This document shows positions 37,101-49,810 of a stretch of 64,000 nucleotides of DNA, piece by piece (positions within the stretch are counted from its first letter, which is position 1; each line of letters opens with the position of its first letter). Both the position numbers and the translations under genes were made by a program. The stretch is from Apium graveolens (taxonomy: Eukaryota > Streptophyta > Magnoliopsida > Apiales > Apiaceae). The DNA is taken from contig NC_133650.1 of the NCBI RefSeq assembly GCF_009905375.1, positions 68,587,988 to 68,651,987 on the forward strand, written 5' to 3'. Under the pieces are notes generated by a model that saw nothing but the letters and a program-made list of their open reading frames with translations, made no database searches and had not been told where the DNA came from.

Positions 37101-38129
37101 AAAAACACACAAAGTGGAACATGACAACCAAAACACCATCCATTCAGCTCCTATCAAGTCATGGCCGAATGGATTAGGGTGAAAACAACAATTGCATGAG
37201 TGTAGCATACTCATGTCTAGCCATTCTCAACCCTTTGCTACTATAACTCATGGTGAAAGTCTTGAATTCACAAGAATCAAGGATATTCACTAGGATTTTT
37301 AACAAAACACCACCATGCAAGGTCAACACATAAGTTTTTCTACTCTAAACTCTTAAGATATACAAGAACAACATGTAGGGAGTAGTATTACTTGATAATA
37401 GGATGATTGTTTGAGTGAGAAATGAAAAAAGTAGGGGATGGGGGCTCGGTTTTTGGGAATTGCCGAGAGGGGAGGGGGAAAAGCCGAGAGGGAGGGGGGA
37501 GGAAGGAGATGAGAGTGAAGTGGTGGGGTGAAGTGAAGTGGTGATCACTTCCTTGAATTGTTTTTATGTCTTGATTTGACTATATTGTGAGTGGGTTTGA
37601 GAAATGACAAGGGTATCCTTCTAGCTAGAATTAAGCTAACTTGCATGCAAGGTCAAAGAGGTAATTTGCCTACTAGTTCATGAGTTAGTGGGTTTGGAAT
37701 TGTCCTCTTTGTCCTTGAAAAGAATGAAAGGGTGGTTTGCATGCAAGGGCTTCCTTGTAATTTGCTAATTATGACAACTAAAATTTATAAAGATTTATTT
37801 TTATAAAATAAAATACAAGTTCAAAAATTATAAAATTTATACCATAAAATAACTTGGATTTTTAAAAATTTTATAAAACCACTTTTGAAATTTGTGAACA
37901 AAATGACTTTTAAAAAGAAATTTATTCAAGGTTTAAAATATTTCTTATAAATCCAAAATAAAAGAAATAAATAAACTTTTGCTTTGAAAAATTATATACC
38001 ACATAAAGCAAATTTAGGACGCATAAATTTTCATTCACACAAGCATACAATAGTTGAATATATTGGCATTCGGCTTTAAAATTGCACCAAATTTACAAAT
38101 AATATTACACGAAAATGCCGGTTGTAACA
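34103..38129 (-). repeat. Tekay-2 3' LTR (left copy, 4027 bp)
   Basis: + strand start TGTCATACCCCAAC and end GGTTGTAACA. It is the full-length form of the LTR, including the 36025-36568 segment missing from the other copy. Open frames within it match the other LTR and look non-coding. Confidence 0.93.
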
Positions 38130-38130
38130 T

Positions 38131-38147
38131 CCTCTCCCCCTTAAGGG
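38131..38147 (-). promoter_or_regulatory. Polypurine tract of Tekay-2
   Basis: On the - strand CCCTTAAGGGGGAGAGG lies one base before the LTR start TGTTACAACC. Confidence 0.8.
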
Positions 38148-38163
38148 ATTCTGTCCCCAGAAT

Positions 38164-41010
38164 CTAAGAGAACAGATGAGGATACCGGGAACGCATATCA
38201 GACTCTAACTCCCAAGTTGATTCTTCGACCTTAGGGTTCCTCCAAAGTACTTTTACTAACTTTACTGACTTATTTCTAAGACTCTTCTCTTGCCAGTCGA
38301 GTATTTTGACCGGTTGCTCCACAAATGACAGGTCTGCCTGAATTTCTACAGGTTCATATTCTATCACATGGCTAGCGTCAGGATTGTACTTCTTAAGCAA
38401 CGACACATGGAACACATTATGCACATGCTGATACTGAGGTGGTAAGGCCAACTCGTAGGCCACCTTCCCCACTTGACTCAAAATTTCAAAAGGACCTATA
38501 TATCTAGGTGCTAACTTCCCTTTCTTGCCAAATCTAGACAACCCTTTTCTAGGCGACACCTTCAACAAAACAGCTTCGCCAATTTGAAATCGAACATCCT
38601 TACGCGTTGCATCCGCATACTTCCTCTGTCTATCTTGAGCAGCAAGTAACCTTCTCTAAATTAGCTTGACCGTGTCATGCAACTGTTGCACCAATTCCGA
38701 GCCGAGAATCCTTCTTTCTCCTACTTCATCCCAACTTGTTGGTGATCTACATTTTCGCCCGTACAAAGCTTCGTATGGTGGCATGCCAATACTGGAATGA
38801 TAGCTATTGTTGTAAGAGAATTCAATCAACGACAAGTGGTCATCCCAACTTCCTGCAAAATTGATTGCACAACTGCGCAACATGTCTTCGATTGTTTGAA
38901 TTGTCCTTTCGCTCTGACCATCAGTCTGCGGGTGGTACACCGTGGTCATATTCAACTTCGTGCCAAGACATTCTTGAAATTGCTTTCAGAATCTCGAGTT
39001 AAATCAAGGATCTCTGTCTGAAACTATTGATACGGGTACTCCATGCCTTAGTACGATTTCGCGCACATACAGATGAACCAATTTGTCCAGTGACGACTTC
39101 TCGTTAATTGGAAGGAAATGCGCTGACTTCGTAAGACGATCAACTATAACCCATATAGCGTCATGTCCGGATTTCGTTCGCGGTAATCCCACTATAAAAT
39201 CCATAGCAATATTTTCCCATTTCCATTCTGGAATCTTTAGGGGCTGAATTAATCCGCTTGGTCGTTGATGTTCTGTCTTCACCTTCTGACAAGTATAACA
39301 CTTCGCAACCCATTCTGCCACGTCTCGCTTCATATTTGGCCACCAAAAGTTCTTCTTTAAGTCTCGATACATCTTGGTGCTTCCCGGGTGGATTGAAAAT
39401 TTCGAATTGTGGGCTTCGTGTAGGATCTCATTCTTTAATTCAGGTACATGAGGAATCCAAATTCTGGAGGAAAACCTTAGTGTCCCTTACTCATCCCTTT
39501 GAGTATTAATCTCCTCTCCAGTTAACTGATTCTTCTCTTTCTCCATTACTTCTTCTTGACATTTCTTTATCTTTTCCACTAGGGTTGGCTGAAAAGTCAT
39601 TGCACGATAAACTTCTTCAAATTTTCCACAATCACAGAGTTCCAGTTCAAATCTATTGATTTCTTCAGTCAATTCCTTTGGTGTTGCCATCATATTCAAT
39701 CTCTCCTTTTTGCTTAGTGCATCGGCCACAACATTCGCTTTTCCAGGATGGTAATTTATCGAGCAATCGTAGTCCTTGATCAATTCCAGCCATCTCCTCT
39801 TCCTCATATTGAGCTCCTTCTGAGTGAAAATGTACTTTAAACTCTTATGATCTGTGTAGATTTCACACTTCTCTCCGTAGAGGTAATGTCTCCAAATCTT
39901 AAGTGCGAAGACTATGGCGGCTAGCTCCAAGTCATGCGTCGGGTACTTCAACTCATGCGGTTTCAACTGTCTTGACGCATACGCGATCACCTTACTGTGT
40001 TGCATTAACACACAGCCCAATCCTTTATGTGAAGCATCGCTGAATATCACAAAGTTTCCTTGGTCATCTGGTAGTACTAACACCGGAGCTGTTACCAATC
40101 TCTGTTTCAACTCTTGAAAACTATCCTCACATTCTGCACTCCATTCAAACTTTTGATTCTTCCTGGTTAACTTGGTCAATGGCGTGGCGATTTTCAAAAA
40201 ATCCTTGACAAGCCTTCTATAGTATCCTGCCAATCCTAGAAAACTTCGCACTTCCGTAAGAGTCTTTGGCCTCTCCCAACTCATAATTGCCTCAATCTTT
40301 GCCGGATCCACTTTAACTCCTTCATTTCCAATGACGTGTCCCAAGAATTGAACTTCCTTTAACCAAAACTCATATTTGGAAAACTTGGCGTACAACTTCT
40401 CTTGCCGAAGTATCTCCAATGCTATCCAGAGGTGATGTTTATGTTCTTCTTCTGACTTAGAATAAATAAGGATGTCATCAATGAATACCACGACAAACTT
40501 GTCCAGATACTTTTTAAATACTCGATTCATCAGATCCATGAATGTGGCCGGGGCGTTGGTCAATCCAAAAGGCATTACTAGGAATTCATAATGCCCATAT
40601 CTGGTCCTAAATGATGTCTTGGGAATATCTTCTTTTTTGATCTTTAATTGATGGTATCCCGATCTCAAGTCAATCTTTGAAAAGCATTTTGCTCCCTTCA
40701 GCTGGTCAAAAAGGTCATCTATTCTTGGTAGCGGGTAGCGGTTCTTGATCGTTACCTTATTCAACTCCCGATAATCTATGCATAGTCGCATAATCCCATC
40801 TTTCTTCTTTACAAACAGAACAGGTGCTCCCAATGGCGACGTACTTGGTCGTATCACTCCCTTATCCAACAATTCTTGTAGCTGGCTCGCCAACTCTTTC
40901 ATGTCTGCTGGTGCCATCCTATATGGGGCCTTTGAAACTGGTTCCGTGCCTGGAGCAAGGTTGATCTCGAACTCGATTTGTCGATCTGGTGGTAAGCCTG
41001 GTAGTTAGAC
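38164..41010 (-). pseudogene. Tekay-2 pol: RT, RNase H, integrase and chromodomain
   Basis: All pieces from 40917 down to 38164 lie in one frame. RT has [17 protein letters not shown] and FIDDILIYS (near 40460), then [13 protein letters not shown]. RNase H has [16 protein letters not shown] and [11 protein letters not shown] to [15 protein letters not shown] follows at 39487. Integrase has the FWWPNMKRDVAEWVAKC zinc region, AMDFIVGLPRTKSGHDAIW, SDRDP followed by a stop, and [18 protein letters not shown]. Another stop falls at about 38656. The C-terminal piece has [11 protein letters not shown] and the chromodomain-like [18 protein letters not shown]. Four in-frame stops and no shift are visible over about 2.75 kb. 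The protease-RT junction near 41005-41020 is frame-shifted. Confidence 0.92.
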
Positions 41011-41933
41011 AGAAACACATCGGGAAACTCGTTAACTACATGTATATCTTCTATGCTGGGACTCCCTTTTTCTGAATCCACTACATAAGCTAGGAACGAC
41101 TCACAACCTTTTCTAAGTAGCTTCTTAGCCTGAACGATTGTAAGAAATAGTTGTTCTTGCCTCTGCCCCTTAAATACTACCTTTTCTCCACTCTTCGTCT
41201 TTAAATACACTTTCTTGGTCTTACAATTAATCTGACCGTTATTCTCTCCTAACCAATCCATTCCTAGAATTATATCAAACTCCCCCAACTTGAAGAGTAT
41301 CAAGTCGGCTGAAAACTTATACCCCGAAATATCAATCTCACACTTTGGACAAAATTGATTCACAGGAATCTTCTCTTGGTTCGCAATTACCACATTTACT
41401 ACCTCGCTCAAAATCATTTTATCAAATTGAAGCTTATCAACAAAAGTTTCTGATAGAAAAGATCTTGTTGCTCCCGAATTAATCAATACTTTAGCTTTGA
41501 CATTATTGAGTAAAAGTGTACCTGCTATCACCTCAGAATTCTGAACAGCATCCTTCATCTTCAGATCAAATGTCCTTGATGTTGCTTGCGGGGTTGGTGT
41601 AGGTGGTGGAGGTTATGTCAATACCTCAGCTGGCACGCTCGCACTGGTACTTGCCACGTTCATTAGAGCTCTGACTGGTCCGGTTGCCTTGCATTCCCTA
41701 GCTATGTGTCCAGTCTTCCCACACTTGTAACACGTAACTCCTGGCTTCGGCATCTTGCACTCATTCGCCAAATGCCCCTTCTGGTTACACCTATAGCAGG
41801 TCATGCTCAGTTTATTGCACACTCCAGGGTGCCTTCTTCCACAGTGCTTGCATTCTGGTCTCTGGAACCTGTTTTCTCCAAATTGGCCTTGGCATGCCTG
41901 GTTGTTCCCCTTTGATTCTTGCCTTTTGCCCAA
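40899..41933 (-). pseudogene. Tekay-2 nucleocapsid and protease region
   Basis: Two zinc knuckles, CYRCNQKGHLANEC and CYKCGKTGHIAREC, with an upstream CKHCGRRHPGVC, lie at about 41700-41880. A stop follows at 41613-41615. The protease reads NVKAKVLINSGATRSFLSE, where the usual catalytic Asp of DSGA is Asn. It continues with GEFDIILGMDWLGENNGQIN. The frame is lost near [12 protein letters not shown]. The active-site change alone would inactivate the protease. Confidence 0.88.
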
Positions 41934-42776
41934 ATTTCCCTTCTTTTAAAAATTTCCGCCCTTATGGAATCCGATCCTCTTTACATTCCGATCTTGTGAA
42001 CTTCCGGCTTCAGACTTTTCTCCATAAAATGGAACATTCCTCTTCTTGTTATCCCTTTCCTTCCTTGACTACGTCCCATTATTCTCAATCAGAGCAGCTT
42101 TCTGTACTACTCCCGCATAGGTTTCAAGTTCAAACATAGCCACTCTATCTCTGATCCAAGGCTTCAATCCTTGCTGAAATTTCTTTGCTTTTTCCTCCTC
42201 AGTGCTAGTATACTTTGTCACAAACCTTGACAACTCAGTGAACTTCTTCTCATACTCCAGTACAGTCAAGTTCCCTTGCTTCAACTCCAAAAATTTAAGC
42301 TCCATCTGATTCTGCATGTACTTAGGGTAATACTTTTCCAGAAATAACTTCTTAAATCTCTCCCAAGAAACCTGCTGAGTTGCTTCCATAGCTTTTACTG
42401 ATTCCCACCAATAGATGACTTCGCCCTTGAAGAAGTAAGTAGCATATGGCGTCTTCTGATCATCTCCTAACTGTACCAACTCAAAAGCCTTTTCCATTTC
42501 CTTAATCCATGTGTTAGCTATTACTGGATCAGTGGTATCATGAAATGCAGGTGGATTCACATTCTGAAATGCCTTGAAAGTGACAACTTGTCTAGGTGGT
42601 ACTGGTGGTTCAGGTGGTTGGTGTGGTTCACGGTTATCTTGGTTTTCAATTCGTTGTTGAAGAGTTAGTTGTTGTTGAGCTATAGCATTGGTTTATTGTT
42701 GCAAAGTTTCCAGTAATCGAAGAATATTTGGGTCTGTGGTAGATGTGGTTATGGGGTTCTTCTTTTTGGGAGGCAT
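41934..42776 (-). pseudogene. Tekay-2 gag (capsid)
   Basis: The start is ATG at 42774-42776 (MPPKKKNPITTSTTDPNIL), the same opening style as Tekay-1 gag. A TAA falls at codon 28 (42693-42695). The capsid reads NPPAFHDTTDPVIANTWIK, YWWESVKAMEATQQVSWERF and MQNQMELKFLELKQGNL. Another stop is near 42069 and one near 41937, all in the same frame as the zinc knuckles. Nonsense changes dominate over frame shifts. Confidence 0.88.
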
Positions 42777-43572
42777 GATCCTGAAATAAGAGTTATATCA
42801 AAACAGATATGAATGATAAAATAATTTGAGGGTATCGCATGGCATTCTTGTTTACTTATGAGGTCAAGTTTCAAATTAAGCAGATATGGCGATGCATATA
42901 AAAGCGTAAAATAACAGTTGAGAGCAAATGGAACAATAGTGCATGATTATTGAAATTTAAAGGTCATAATACATCAGGATTAGGACAAAGTCTGATTCTA
43001 GGAACAACAGGCTTATTTAAAGGAAATAACGGAAACAACTGGGAATTCTACGGAGTCTGATAGTACAACAACATGAAAAAGTAAGTGGAAAGAACTAAGG
43101 CTCCACTCCATCTGAATGGGGCTTGGTAGTCTTTTCCTCTCGAAGCATCTTCACAATGCTCTGGAGCTCATCCGCGACCATCTGAATGACATACTGGCTG
43201 GTGCGGTTCCGGTGCGCTGGCATCTCCTCAAGCTTAGTTTTGGTGTACTGTACCAAGGTCTCAAGTCTCGCAGTCATCTGCTCATTGGGCTTCCCTTCAT
43301 AGTTTCGGCTGTCTGGGTACACGTTCTTCAGTCGGTCTATCAATCGGTCATACTTGCCCTGAAGCATGTCAAACTCGCGCCTCAACTCCGCATACACGGA
43401 GAAAGCAATAGTGTCGTCCGACCCAGAGGATGACGAGGAATGCGCCCTTTGCTGACAACCAATAAGAGGAGTATTAATAATAATTTTACGTAACCTACTC
43501 TCTCACATATTATCTATAACCTATACATATACCCTATAACCTATTTGGGTTGTCCAGGGACTCTAAACCGTA
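42777..43572 (-). other. Tekay-2 leader between the primer site and gag
   Basis: About 800 bp, longer than in Tekay-1. It contains the sense-strand open frame listed at 43095-43430. The remainder (42777-43094 and 43440-43572) shows no coding signal. Confidence 0.6.
43095..43430 (-). CDS. Leader ORF of Tekay-2, charged helical protein of unknown function
   Basis: An open frame of about 110 codons on the element's sense strand, between the primer site and gag. It has a Ser/Asp-rich start (AHSSSSSGSDDTIAFSVYAE), then a charged helical stretch (RREFDMLQGKYDRLIDRLK) and a second helical part (RLETLVQYTKTKLEEM, then QYVIQMVADELQSIVKMLRE). It ends KPHSDGVEP before a stop. I see no ATG at the natural beginning; the in-frame candidate start at 43397 is GTG. 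Charged heptad-like spacing suggests a coiled coil. I do not recognise the family. It could be a captured gene piece, an upstream ORF, or chance. It has no stops, although gag next to it has three. Confidence 0.45.
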   Translation of the reverse strand, partial: SSGSDDTIAFSVYAELRREFDMLQGKYDRLIDRLKNVYPDSRNYEGKPNEQMTARLETLVQYTKTKLEEMPAHRNRTSQYVIQMVADELQSIVKMLREEKTTKPHSDGVEP

Positions 43573-43584
43573 GCTCTGATACCA
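43573..43584 (-). promoter_or_regulatory. Primer binding site of Tekay-2
   Basis: TGGTATCAGAGC on the - strand, seven bases after the 5' LTR end; initiator Met tRNA type. Confidence 0.92.
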
Positions 43585-43591
43585 AAAACCC

Positions 43592-46500
43592 TATCACACC
43601 CCAACTTTACCAATAATTTAAATATAACTATTACAAAATTTTAAAAGGAGTAAACATAACCAAATCCAAGATCTTACAGTTTAGGGTTTGGATCAGCCCA
43701 ACACTACCATCTATTACAACTGATTTTAATATCGAGTCCTCACACAAACTACTATCTCTTATTCTACCTGAGCTCGAACATAAGCATCAGCATCACAGGT
43801 CTTACGGGCGGTCTGCTTGAATCTAACTATAGCTGCTAGCTGTAATATCAGGGTAAAGCAAGGAGTGAGCCAAATGCTCAACAAGTGCTAAACAGTACGA
43901 TACAAAACATAAATCGAGATATACATTAAAGAATGATAATGGGAAGACATAACCAATGATAACGAGAGATAAAACTTTGGGTGATGGCATCATTTTGCTT
44001 GTATCAAAACAATTTCAAAATCTTATCTTACTCAAAATCATTTTATGACGCTACGGATTACAGCCGGTGATCAGCCGCGAAGTAATCCCGAACCTCGCTG
44101 GGTTCTAAAACATTAATGGGATCCCTAGGCAACTTTTAAGCCTAATATAAGTGTGGAAAGAACTCGCGTCTCAGTCCAGATCCACTATTCAGAGAAAACA
44201 TTTATCCCCCTTTGGGACTGAAAATCCACATTTTAATCATTTTAAAAATCGATGTCGATTTATGATAAAATCTCTTTTGACCGTAAACATTTTTATCAAG
44301 GGATTATAGATCAACTCGAAACAGGGGAAATATGGTACTAAATCTTAGGGCCATGATCCACTAAACTTTACTCTGTTAGGGTAACTGAAAGGTTTTCATA
44401 TATCAAAACTTTGACAAGGAAATTTAGTGAGGCTATTGGATATTATGAAGGGGTAATGCCAAACTGGGCTTAAAGCAATGGTTTCTCGTCAAGGTGCAAG
44501 TGCTAGATCATCAGAAGATAAGCATCATGAATACTAAGGGTGTTAAGGTATTAAGAAATGATCTTTAACTCAGGATATATCAGAATTGTCAAGCTTTAGG
44601 ATAAGAAAGAGGGGTATCAATCAATGAGGAACAACTTTGATAAATATCTGGCTTTCAGGTATCAAGGTAAGGTTCTATAGGGGTTCAAGTATCAGGATGA
44701 GATATCAATACTTAGGAATCATTAGCATGGTAATCAAGAGGATCAACCAAGTGCTATAACAACTCTTCATTTTATTATGGCATTCAAATTACTTTAATAT
44801 ACTATCATGATAAGACTTTTGAACTACTTGCAATACGTACTCGAGGGTTCATGGCATTTCTATATGATTCAAAGATAAACATAAGATACGCTTGATTTAA
44901 ATATATCAAAATGACTCAGGATAGTTGCATCAATATATATGAGCTATTTGCAGTAAATACGAAAGACAAGTTGAATCACTTGCCTTGAGGAAGGCTGGTC
45001 TGGTCTGACTGGTAGGAGCAACTGGAAGCTTCACTTGACCTTTATGGTAAGTTTACCCTCGTCTCGAGATCCTACATAAATAATAATCCTCATTATAATA
45101 TATTCTCACCAACTTAACCTATTTACAACCCGAATTTAAACACGGATGGCACTTAGGCCTATATGCACTTAATTTATATTCACCTTAAAAATATAATTGC
45201 AAACATAGCCACATATACTTATATATCATATTTTAATACCAAATAATACCACATACACAATAATGCAACACTAGGATTGGATGATCTCGACTCACAACTT
45301 AAGTTACTTGGTCGCTAAACTAGACAAAGTCTTCAAATTTTGGCTTCCTAACTCGATGTGCCTTTACTAAACTATCCAAGACCTATTAACCCTCACTTGG
45401 GCCTTTTTCTCTACTGACCTTACACTATCTTACAACTATGGTGGTCAACCTAGATCTCACTCCTAAGTGTTCTAAAACTAGGCGATAAGCGAAAGTGCTC
45501 ACTGGTGTAAATTTCAGAAACTAAGACTCTTCTTTCTCCAAGGTTTTTACTTGACAAACTCAACCACCACCAACCCAATACCCAAACCAAGACTTAAACA
45601 TGGTGATCTAATGAATTAACTCCCTTACACTCAAAATAATCTTGGTGGAGATCATCCTTACCTAAGGTGCAATCATGGCAAAACAAAGGAAATCACATTG
45701 CACAATTTACAAGTCATCAAGTTTTAGAAACAACAAGTTATGTATTTTTATAATATATACACGAATTATTACCATACATCAAGGAGAACTAATCAATATT
45801 AACACCTTATTCCTACTGAAATTAAAGCTTACTAACAAAATCTTTCCAAATGATCAAAATCTTCCAACATTCCAAGAGAAATTTACATGCATGCATGTCT
45901 TCGAGTTTTACCAATCAAAGCAACATGTTTTCTAAATATATTTTACCATGAAATTGACATTCAAGCCTAGCATAAGCTATATCTAGATGATCACTTAGCA
46001 TGCAAAGGGTTTTATCAAGACTTCACTAAGATTTTCATGTTATCATCACAAAAACACACAAAGTGGAACATGACAACCAAAACACCATCCATTCGGCTCC
46101 TATCAAGTCATGGCCGAATGGATTAGGGTGAAAACAACAATTGCATGAGTGTAGCATACTCATGTCTAGCCATTCTCAACCCTTTGCTTCTATAACTCAT
46201 GGTGAAAGTCTTGAATTCACAAGAATCAAGGATATTCACTAGGAGTTTTAACAAAACACCACCATGCAAGGTCAACACATAAGTTTTTCTACTCTAAACT
46301 CTTAAGATATACAAGAACAACATGTAGGGAGTAGTATTACTTGATAATAGGATGATTGTTTGAGTGAGAAATGAAAAAAGTAGGGGATGGGGGCTCGGTT
46401 TTTGGGAATTGCCGAGAGGGGAGGGGGAAAAGCCGAGAGGGAGGGGGGAGGAAGGAGATGAGAGTGAAGTGGTGGGATGAAGTGAAGTGGTGATCACTTC

Positions 46501-47078
46501 CTTGAATTGTTTTTATGTCTTGATTTGACTATATTGTGAGTGGGTTTGAGAAATGACAAGGGTATCCTTCTAGCTAGAATTAAGCTAACTTGCATGCAAG
46601 GTCAAGGAGGTAATTTGGCTACTAGTTCATGAGTTAGTGGGTTTGGAATTGTCCTCTTTGTCCTTGAAAAGAATGAAAGGGTGGTTTGCATGCAAGGGCT
46701 TCCTTGTAATTTGCTAATTATGACAACTAAAATTTATAAAGATTTATTTTTATAAAATAAAATACAAGTTCAAAAATTATAAAATTTATACCATAAAATA
46801 ACTTGGATTTTTAAAAATTTTATAAAACCACTTTTGAAATTTGTGAACAAAATGACTTTTAAAAAGAAATTTATTCAAGGTTTAAAATATTTCTTATAAA
46901 TCAAAAATAAAAGAAATAAATAAACTTTTGCTTTGAAAAATCATATACCACATAAAGCAAATTTAGGACGCAGAAATTTTCATTCACACAAGCATACAAT
47001 AGTTGAATATATTGGTATTCGGCTTTAAAATTGCACCAAATTTACAAATAATATTACATGAAAATGCTGGTTGTAACA
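43592..47078 (-). repeat. Tekay-2 5' LTR (right copy, 3487 bp, internal deletion)
   Basis: + strand start TATCACACCCC, so the terminal dinucleotide differs from the TG of the other copy; end GGTTGTAACA. It lacks the segment corresponding to 36025-36568; the join lies at CAGAA near 45518. Confidence 0.93.
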
Positions 47079-48362
47079 TCCAGTTTATAACTGTATAAAA
47101 ATATCGTTGCAAGGTGATCTCATATATCTACCCTTATCTCAACATTTTTCTGAAAATCTTTGACATGCATAAGATAATCATTTACTAGATATAAGTTTAA
47201 AAGATGAAGTTACAAGATACTCCAATATACTTATATCTTTTCTGAATACTACTTGAACTACCACCGTTCAAATTATAATTAGTTCATCTCATAGGTTAAG
47301 CTACAAGACAAAACTTGTATAGAATCAATCTTTAAAATATCATCAAAATAAAATGAAGTTACGAGATACTTCATTTGATGCAAACATCATTTTGAAAGCT
47401 TGACCCTGCCAACACTCAACAATCGCCCAACAGTAGCCTTTCTATCGAAGTGCTCTGGGTAGTGTTGCAGAAATATCCAATTGGATGATGAACTCATTAC
47501 GGGAGTTTGCCGCGCCAGGAAGACCACTTACGATGATCAGTCGTAGTAGTGCAACCCCACCATTTTTTACATGTAGAGGAGAACCTGTCGGATTTACTTG
47601 TCAATCGAACACTGGACTCCTAAGGAATGGACCGTCTTAGCGGAACTTCCGGGCCATTTGGGCCAATATAATAAGGCTGGGCCGGCGCTACTCGACCACT
47701 TACGCCACTCCTAGTTCAGATGAAATCCATGACCCTGAAACGTAAAGCTCGTTCTCCCTTTCCCCAAGTAGAAACTTGTTGATATGGCTCCACTAAGAAG
47801 TCGTATCTAGATAGAAAGGAAAACTCACCGATATTTCCCAGACGATGCTTGTTAATGAATTAACTTATTCCAAGAATTTTACTTCCCGAGTGTTAGGTAA
47901 GTAATCAAAAACTCTTTTATCAGAATAGCAACCTTGTTGCGAATATAAAATACACCATAGAGCCGGATCCCTCAGGTTTTGAGCGAGTATTTAAATCCCC
48001 TTCGAAAGGAGGATCTTAAATATAAAAATGAGTTTTGGGATCCGCCCTAACCTTTAAAAATCATTTTGAAGACTCGAAAACATTTTTAAGAACGTTTGGA
48101 GTGATGCTGATTTAATAAAATAAATCAGTCCCAATATATTAGAAAATATCTGAATATTATTATTTAAATAATATTCCCATAAAGAATAATCTTTATAAAA
48201 ATAATTGAAGTAGAAGTTTTAAAACTTATAATTTAAATGAATATTAAATAACCAAAGATATACTTATACGAAAGTACTATCTTTAATTGAATAATCAAAA
48301 ATAAGTTTGATTATCGACACATTATTCTTTAATAAAATAAAGAATATTAATTAGTAAATAAT

Positions 48363-48640
48363 CGGAGTCATAAGTCCTCGAATGAATATTCAAAATAATA
48401 TTCATTAAATGAAATAAACGGAGTCATATGTCCTCGAATGAATATTCAAAATAATATTCATTAATAAAATAAACGGAGTCATATGTCCTCGAATGAATAT
48501 TCAAAATAATATTCATTAATAAAATAAACGGAGTCATATGTCCTCGAATGAATATTCAAAATAATATTCATTAATAAAATAAACGGAGTCATATGTCCTC
48601 GAATGAATATTCAAAATAATATTCATTAATAAAAATAAAG
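48363..48640. repeat. Five tandem copies of a 55-bp unit with a perfect hairpin
   Basis: The word GGAGTCAT recurs with spacing 56, 55, 55 and 55. Each unit holds AATGAATATT-CAAAAT-AATATTCATT, a perfect 10-bp inverted repeat with a 6-nt loop. The last copies are almost identical, which implies recent expansion inside the solo LTR. Confidence 0.93.
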
Positions 48641-49810
48641 TTATCGAATAAACCTTATTCGATTCATAGTTTTGTAAACTATATCTATATATATATAAAT
48701 ATATATAATATACTCGGGAACATCGACTCCCGGTTTAGAAAATGTTCACCTTTGGGTCCCCCTATACTAAGGGTATACGTAATTACTGCTTATCTCTAGC
48801 ATAGGTATTATGCAACTAATAAGCATTTGAATCAATAGATATATATCAAGATTACTAAACAGACATGCATATATACCATATCACATGCTCCAATATATCG
48901 CAAGATTTGCTAATTAACCATCATGCATCTATCACAAGATAATGCATATACATATACATCACAACAACAGTATAACGGGTAGAAAACTTGCCTGAGCGAC
49001 TGGGGGTGGTAAAAGTCCTGGGATGAGTCTGGTAACCTATAAACCACATATAAGTTGGAATTAAACCAAAGTCGCTTAAGAATCTATTCTTTAACCAATT
49101 AGACTCTAACGCTCGTTTTGCGCTTAATGATTCTCTTAAGTCGCTCGAGTACCCTCGGCTCCACCATTTTTAATAAATTAACCATTAAGAGTTTTAAGGA
49201 GATTCTTTCGCGAGCACCTTACCAACTTCCTAATCCACTTTACATAAATTTTTCATACTCCAATTAGTCATTTAAGGTCTCTAACCAATGTTTCAAAGTA
49301 AGGCGAGGGGTAATGGTTCGTTCGCGAAACGCCGTTACTTAAAACGGTCGTTTCTCCTAAACCGTATATCGGATTCAAACGAACTACATATCAAAACGAA
49401 GATCGTAACATGAACTATCTAATAATGGCAATGGTCAAAACCTAACAGTGAGTTCTCGGGTCCTGATGTTATGAACAAAAACAGTCTAGGATAATCGGAT
49501 ATTACGACGGCTATGTTTACGCGATTACCAAATTTGTACAACTCCAAATCAATCCACAATCAACCCACAATCAACATTACAACCCAAAATCCCTCCAAAC
49601 CTCACCATATCAGTCCATTACTTCATGTTTTAACCAACTCATTCAATCACAACAAAAGCTACTAACCATATTAAGGTTCATTAACTAATAACCAAGATTC
49701 AACCATCAAAATCTCTACAAACTCAACCAAACTTTAAACAAACAAGCATCATGCTTCACATATACTATATCAATCATAACCATTCCTAAATACTCAAAAC
49801 TAAAGCTAGT

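Larger units (their letters stand above)
34103..47078 (-). mobile_element. Tekay-2: complete but decayed chromovirus nested in the solo LTR
   Basis: A 12976-bp element. LTRs are 34103-38129 (4027 bp) and 43592-47078 (3487 bp). The target duplication is TCTAG/TCCAG (34098-34102 and 47079-47083, one mismatch). The initiator Met primer site is at 43573-43584 and the polypurine tract at 38131-38147. The right LTR lacks about 544 bp that the left LTR keeps (36025-36568). Outside that I count about 45-50 differences by eye, roughly 1.3-1.4%, so it is older than Tekay-1. The coding region has the Tekay order with several stops and one clear frame shift. Confidence 0.93.
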
